DNA from: an uncultured Pseudomonas sp.
GTDB taxonomy: Bacteria; Pseudomonadota; Gammaproteobacteria; Pseudomonadales; Pseudomonadaceae
Length of the DNA: 64,000 nt
Reading direction: 5' to 3'
NCBI GenBank assembly: GCA_943912755.1
Contig: CALTWF010000001.1
Location: 62,001-126,000 of the forward strand
This document shows, in pieces, positions 60,306 through 64,000 of the stretch; the first letter of the stretch is position 1, and every line of letters starts with the position of its first letter. A program made the translations under genes and the position numbers. Below the pieces are notes generated by a model. It did no database searches. It was given only the letters and a program-made list of their open reading frames with translations, and was not told the origin of the DNA.

Positions 60306-61316
60306 CTAGGGAATCTTCCACTCCTCCACCTCGCCCACCAGACTCCCCTCGACCTGCCCGGACACCGACCACACCCCGGCCATCACGCCGGTGCTGCGGT
60401 TTTCCATCAGGTTCTGCCACTCCTCGTTCAACGCCGAGTTGAGGATCACCCGCAACTGCTCGACCATCTCCGGCCGGTCACTCTCATGCATCATCGCGCC
60501 GATCCCGGCCGAGGCCACGGAGATCGCCATACCTGCGGCCTTGCCTACCGCCGCCGCCACCGCACTGAGGGCGCCGCGCGGTGCCAGGGTGGCCTCCAGG
60601 CGCGTGCTCGCCTTGCTCGCCACCGACGACAGGCCGTTGTCCGAGGCCGTGGCACTGGCCGCCGCGGCCTTGCGGATCTGCTCATCGAGGGCCAGCCAGG
60701 CCGGCAACTGCACGAAAGGTTGAGCAGCCAGGAGCTGGTGCAGGCTGGCGTCCCGCGCCGCCGGCGGCCCGAGGGCGATGGCCGGGATGCGCGCGAGGTG
60801 CAGGGCGAACTGATCCGCTGCGGGACGGTAGCGCTGGCCGATCTTCTGCACCTGCTGGCCGAGCAATTGCACATAGAGCTCGGTCGCACGCTCCCGGATC
60901 AGGTCGGGATTGATCTGCTCGGCCACCGGCTCCAGCACCTTTTCGCGATAAGCCTCCTGCAGATACAGGGCCAAGCGGTTGTCCGGCTGGTCGCGCTCCT
61001 GGCTCATCCTGTACCAGGCGACCTTGAGGGTCAGCCATTGCTGGGTCCAGTAGCCGGTGAACCAGGGAATGAAGTTTTCTTCGGTGCGCACCTGGACCTG
61101 TTCACGCCACACCCGCATCGAGCGCCGCGCGTAATCCCCGGCCGAACCGGCAGCGCCCCGCGAGGCCTGGACAATCTCGCGATCGACCTGCTGCCAGGCG
61201 GCTGGCGAAAGCACCGCCGGCAGTACTTCCGGCACGCGGTTGCGCGAGCCACAGCCGGTCATGACCAGCAACAGCGCCAGCCACCACACGCACCACAGGG
61301 AATGCCGATGCATCAT
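60306..61316 (-). CDS. Hypothetical lipoprotein (336 aa)
   Basis: 336-aa protein with an N-terminal hydrophobic segment ending in a lipobox-like 'VMTGCG', so likely lipid-anchored. The mature part is alpha-helical, with many Ala, Arg and Gln residues. A hydrophobic Ala/Gly-rich stretch ('LSAVAAAVGKAAGMAISVASAG') comes late. ATG 61316 or 61313 is used; GTG 61358 is an in-frame alternative. No family recognised. Confidence 0.6.
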   Translation of the reverse strand: MMHRHSLWCVWWLALLLVMTGCGSRNRVPEVLPAVLSPAAWQQVDREIVQASRGAAGSAGDYARRSMRVWREQVQVRTEENFIPWFTGYWTQQWLTLKVAWYRMSQERDQPDNRLALYLQEAYREKVLEPVAEQINPDLIRERATELYVQLLGQQVQKIGQRYRPAADQFALHLARIPAIALGPPAARDASLHQLLAAQPFVQLPAWLALDEQIRKAAAASATASDNGLSSVASKASTRLEATLAPRGALSAVAAAVGKAAGMAISVASAGIGAMMHESDRPEMVEQLRVILNSALNEEWQNLMENRSTGVMAGVWSVSGQVEGSLVGEVEEWKIP

Positions 61317-61387
61317 CGCCACCCATCGCCAGAGCTTCCTGGAGTATAGGAACGGCACCCCGGCGGCGATCTAACTTCTGGCGATAA

Positions 61388-61936
61388 TCACCCGGCCAGC
61401 AATGGCCATTGCACCAATGCCTGGTAGCGGCCCTTGTACGACTCGTAGAGCACGAACTCCCGCATATCCCAGTCAAACTCCGGGGCAAGCGAGGCCTCCG
61501 GCACGTCCTGGCGAAAATCCCGCATCAGCGTCAGGTGCGGACGGAACTCCCGCGGATCGACCATGAAGCCCAGCGGCAACAGGGCTTGCTGCAACTGATA
61601 GACCCAGCGCAACAAGGCCTTTGGCGGTTGCTGGGCAACCAGCACCAGGGCCTGGCTGCGCCGCCAGACTTCCAGACGATCAAGAACCAACGGATCCAGA
61701 CGCGGCAATGGCGCCACCCGCCCGGCCGCTTCGAGAATGGCCGGCACCTGGCTCACGCCCACCGCGCCGAGAAACATCAGGGTCAGGTGGAAGTTTTCCG
61801 CTGGCACCGGCTTGCCGCTGCGCAAGCGCAGGTCGCTGCGCCAGCGAGATACCGCCCTGCCCTGGCTGGCAGCACACGGCAAGGCGAAGAACAGGCGCTT
61901 GAAGGGTTCGTTCGGGTCGGGACCGATAGTGTTCAC
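61388..61936 (-). CDS. thpR: 2'-5' RNA ligase / 2H phosphodiesterase (ThpR family)
   Basis: 182-aa protein with the two HxTx motifs of the 2H superfamily, 'FHLTLMFLG' and 'RPHLTLMRD', in the usual spacing (about 85 residues apart). Also 'RLFFALPC' at the N-terminus. ThpR hydrolyses RNA 2',3'-cyclic phosphates. Start is GTG 61936 after GGAGCGCC; the next in-frame ATG is much earlier and lacks a site. Confidence 0.9.
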   Translation of the reverse strand: MNTIGPDPNEPFKRLFFALPCAASQGRAVSRWRSDLRLRSGKPVPAENFHLTLMFLGAVGVSQVPAILEAAGRVAPLPRLDPLVLDRLEVWRRSQALVLVAQQPPKALLRWVYQLQQALLPLGFMVDPREFRPHLTLMRDFRQDVPEASLAPEFDWDMREFVLYESYKGRYQALVQWPLLAG

Positions 61937-62017
61937 GCGGCGCTCCTTAATCTGGGTGGCGCCACTATGACCCAATGCAGCCCCGCCCGGGAGTGGCCCA
62001 GGCCGTCACGCCAAGGC

Positions 62018-62101
62018 TCAAACCGGAGAAATGGTCCCCAACGCCCCGATCACGATCGCCAGTGCCAGAAATCCGAACAGAAAAATCGCCATCTTGCCCA
62101 T
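62018..62101 (-). CDS. 27-aa hydrophobic small protein
   Basis: A short ORF beginning MGKMAIFLFGFLALA, with one membrane helix and ending 'GTISPV'. A near-perfect GGGAGG sits 5 nt before the ATG at 62101. It is too short for standard gene calling, but the ribosome-binding site and clean hydrophobic composition support a real membrane peptide. Function unknown. Confidence 0.5.
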   Translation of the reverse strand: MGKMAIFLFGFLALAIVIGALGTISPV

Positions 62102-62265
62102 CACTGCCTCCCGGGAATTGCGGCCCACCAGCACGGTGATCAGCCGCCCAGACGACCCGGACCCGAAGCGCCCGCTCCGCCCTGGAGCCGTCTGCATGGG
62201 GCTTATTCTCGGCAAACGGCTGTTTGCATAACAGATTCAGAAAGCACTGAAAAATACGGATCAGA

Positions 62266-63825
62266 TCAGCAGCGGAAGTGCCCCACCATCACATGCAAGC
62301 GGGTGCTCAGGTGGCTCAGTTCGGTACTCGCCGCCGAGATTTCGGCGCTCGCCGTAGCCGATTCCTCGGCGGTCTCGCGCACCCGGGTCACGCTCTGGTT
62401 GATTTCCTCGGTCACCGCCGCCTGCTCTTCCGCAGCGGTGGCGATCAGTTCGCTCATCTGCTGGATATTCGAAACCTGGCGGGTGATGTGCTCCAGTGCC
62501 GTGCCGGTATCGCGCACGCCGCTGACCGAAGCATTGGTCTGCTCCAGGTTGGTCTGCATCATCCCGCTGCTCTCGTTGGCGATGTGCTGCAGCTTGACGA
62601 TCAGTTGCTCGATCTCGCTGGACGAGGCCTGGGTGCGCTGGGCCAGGTTGCGCACCTCGTCGGCGACCACCGCGAAGCCACGCCCCGCCTCCCCGGCCCG
62701 GGCGGCCTCGATGGCGGCGTTGAGGGCCAGCAGGTTGGTCTGCTCGGCCACCGCCTTGATCACGTCGAGGATCGCGCCGATGCGCCCGCATTCCTGTTGC
62801 AGGCGCCCCAGGGACTCGGCGGAAATGCCCACGCCATTGGCCATCGCCTCGATCTGGCGGATCGCTTGCTGCGACAGGGCGAGCACGCTGGTCACCTCAT
62901 GGTCGGCACCCTTGGCGGCACTGGCGGCTTCTTCGGAGTTGCGCGCCACCTCCTGCACCGTGGCGGCGATCTCGTTCATCGCCGTGGCCACCATGTCGGT
63001 CTCGTTGCGCTGGCTGTCGATGCCTTCGCGGGTGCTGCTGGTAATCGCCGCCAGCTGCGAGGCCGAGGCCGCCAGTTGCTGCGAACCGCAGCCGATCTGC
63101 GAGATCACCTCGCGCAGGCTGGTGTTCATGGTGTTCAGTGCGCGCAGCAGCACGCCCAGCTCGTCCTGGCGCTCGGCCTTGATCTCGATGGTCAGGTCGC
63201 CGCCGGCGATACGCTGCGCCGCCTGCACGGCCTGGCGCAGCGGCAGGACGATCTGCCGGCTGATCAGCAGGGCAACGGCGATACCGCAGAGAATCGCCAC
63301 CAGGGTGATCACCGCCAGCAGCATATGGGTGCTTTGCACCTGGGCGGAGGCACGGTCTTCCTCGGCGTAATAGAGCGTGTTGGCGCCGTCCTGCAGCTTC
63401 GACAGCAACTGGTTGGCAGCCGTCAGCTCGGCCACCGAGCGCGCCTGGTCACGGGCCTTGCCGTAGGTTTCCAGGTCGGCCTGGAGCTGCTGCGCGGCAG
63501 CCAGGTCCTGGGCTGGCCAGCGACCTTCGCGGGCATCCAGGACCAGTTGGTCGAAGCCTTCCTTGAGCTTGGCGTGGTGCTCCTGGTGCAGGGCCTGGTG
63601 CCGGGCATCGCTGCTCAGGGCCAGGTTGTAGTTGGCCTCGCGGGTGAAGACGATCTCGTCGAACAGGCCACTGATAAAGCTGATGCGCTGCAAGGATGCA
63701 CTGCTGTTTTGCAGACCGAAGCCTCCCAGCAGCGACAACAGCAAGGCAAAGGCCAGCAGCAGGCCGAAGCCGAGGCCGAGTTTGCGGGTGACGCTGAGGT
63801 TCTTCAGCGTGAATGCCTGGGACAT
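62266..63825 (-). CDS. Methyl-accepting chemotaxis protein
   Basis: 519-aa chemoreceptor. First membrane segment at residues 16-38, a periplasmic helical-bundle sensor (about 45-175), second membrane segment at about 175-195 ('LLAVITLVAILCGIAVALLI'), then HAMP and a long cytoplasmic signalling domain with the conserved hairpin 'NLLALNAAIEAARAGEAGRGFAVVA' region (shown by 'NAAIEAARAGE') and 'EVRNLAQRT'. Ligand unknown. ATG 63825 follows GGAGAAAGGTATG. Confidence 0.93.
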   Translation of the reverse strand: MSQAFTLKNLSVTRKLGLGFGLLLAFALLLSLLGGFGLQNSSASLQRISFISGLFDEIVFTREANYNLALSSDARHQALHQEHHAKLKEGFDQLVLDAREGRWPAQDLAAAQQLQADLETYGKARDQARSVAELTAANQLLSKLQDGANTLYYAEEDRASAQVQSTHMLLAVITLVAILCGIAVALLISRQIVLPLRQAVQAAQRIAGGDLTIEIKAERQDELGVLLRALNTMNTSLREVISQIGCGSQQLAASASQLAAITSSTREGIDSQRNETDMVATAMNEIAATVQEVARNSEEAASAAKGADHEVTSVLALSQQAIRQIEAMANGVGISAESLGRLQQECGRIGAILDVIKAVAEQTNLLALNAAIEAARAGEAGRGFAVVADEVRNLAQRTQASSSEIEQLIVKLQHIANESSGMMQTNLEQTNASVSGVRDTGTALEHITRQVSNIQQMSELIATAAEEQAAVTEEINQSVTRVRETAEESATASAEISAASTELSHLSTRLHVMVGHFRC

Positions 63826-63920
63826 ACCTTTCTCCAACCTGTGAGTTCGCCCTGGCCGGGCCGCAGGTGACGGTGACCGGTCAGTGTTCTGTCTTGACGC
63901 CGCAGCCATCGGGGAGCGGA

Positions 63921-63941
63921 GCCCGTGCCAATGGCACGGGC
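63921..63941. repeat. Perfect hairpin upstream of the chemoreceptor gene
   Basis: GCCCGTGCCA (63921-63930), A, TGGCACGGGC (63932-63941). It lies about 100 nt upstream of the MCP start on the minus strand. It could be the end of a transcript entering from beyond the window or part of the MCP 5' region. Confidence 0.45.
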
Positions 63942-64000
63942 CCTGGTGCACAGGAGTGGTCCGGAGGGAGTTCACGCGCTGGGCATCCATGCGGTTCCCC

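Overview
The window looks like chromosomal DNA from a Pseudomonas of the fluorescens/putida type. Support comes from the high GC content with strongly GC-biased third positions, the presence of families typical of Pseudomonas (DUF1652, DUF2388, DUF1329 and HpaR-like MarR), REP-like palindromes built on a 'GTGGGAGC...' core, and the gene order cobW-cobN-chlI/D facing cbtB-cbtA-cobE-cobM. No tRNA, rRNA, IS element, prophage or CRISPR array is visible.

Layout. (1) 1-14595, plus strand: a tightly packed exopolysaccharide operon, mostly with 4-base ATGA overlaps. It holds a tyrosine-kinase-like ATPase (5' truncated by the window), a Wza-type export lipoprotein, a GumC/Wzz-type chain-length protein, three glycosyltransferases, a Wzy/O-antigen-ligase, a NodB deacetylase, a Wzx flippase, a secreted putative glycosidase, two GNAT/FemAB-like acyltransferases and a YdjC-type deacetylase. 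(2) 14.6-25.6 kb: a small unknown gene, a 1363-aa LRR toxin/effector-like protein, a CHASE-GGDEF-EAL protein, a non-phosphorylating NADP-GAPDH with a perfect Cra/FruR-type operator, a VOC protein and small unknowns. (3) 25.7-33.4 kb, minus strand: a catabolic cluster with a KshA-like Rieske oxygenase, DUF1329, a LuxR-type regulator, a YCF48-like propeller, a thiolase, a MaoC hydratase and an SDR. A 20-bp motif recurs upstream of five of its genes. (4) 33.5-47.7 kb: mixed housekeeping and accessory genes (pirin, hydrolase, LysE, GNAT, a metallopeptidase/MBL-hydrolase pair, a bile-acid-symporter-family transporter with a divergent AraC regulator, MFS, SRPBCC, AmpC, and a VpsR-like sigma-54 activator). 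(5) 48.0-57.6 kb: cobalamin synthesis. Two back-to-back B12 riboswitches drive cobW-cobN-chlI/D leftward and cbtB-cbtA-cobE-cobM rightward. (6) 57.7-64.0 kb: DUF1272, a MarR regulator, a class I glutamine amidotransferase, a lipoprotein, a 2H RNA ligase/phosphodiesterase, a 27-aa membrane peptide and a chemoreceptor.

The strongest unusual signal is at 49001-49058. The chlI-like ORF ends at a textbook -1 frameshift site: a Shine-Dalgarno-like GAGGTG, 11 nt, the heptamer A AAA AAG, 6 nt containing the zero-frame stop, then a perfect 10-bp GC hairpin. The -1 frame leads straight into a VWA domain that has no start codon of its own. One gene would therefore make both the small (ChlI-like, 332 aa) and medium (ChlD-like, 552 aa) chelatase subunits that work with CobN. 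Programmed frameshifting in chlD genes of cobalamin producers has been described before, so this is a very clear instance rather than a new principle. The less explained candidates are the shared upstream motif in the Rieske/DUF1329 cluster, the metallopeptidase/MBL gene pair, and the LRR protein with an apparently degenerate C-terminal domain.
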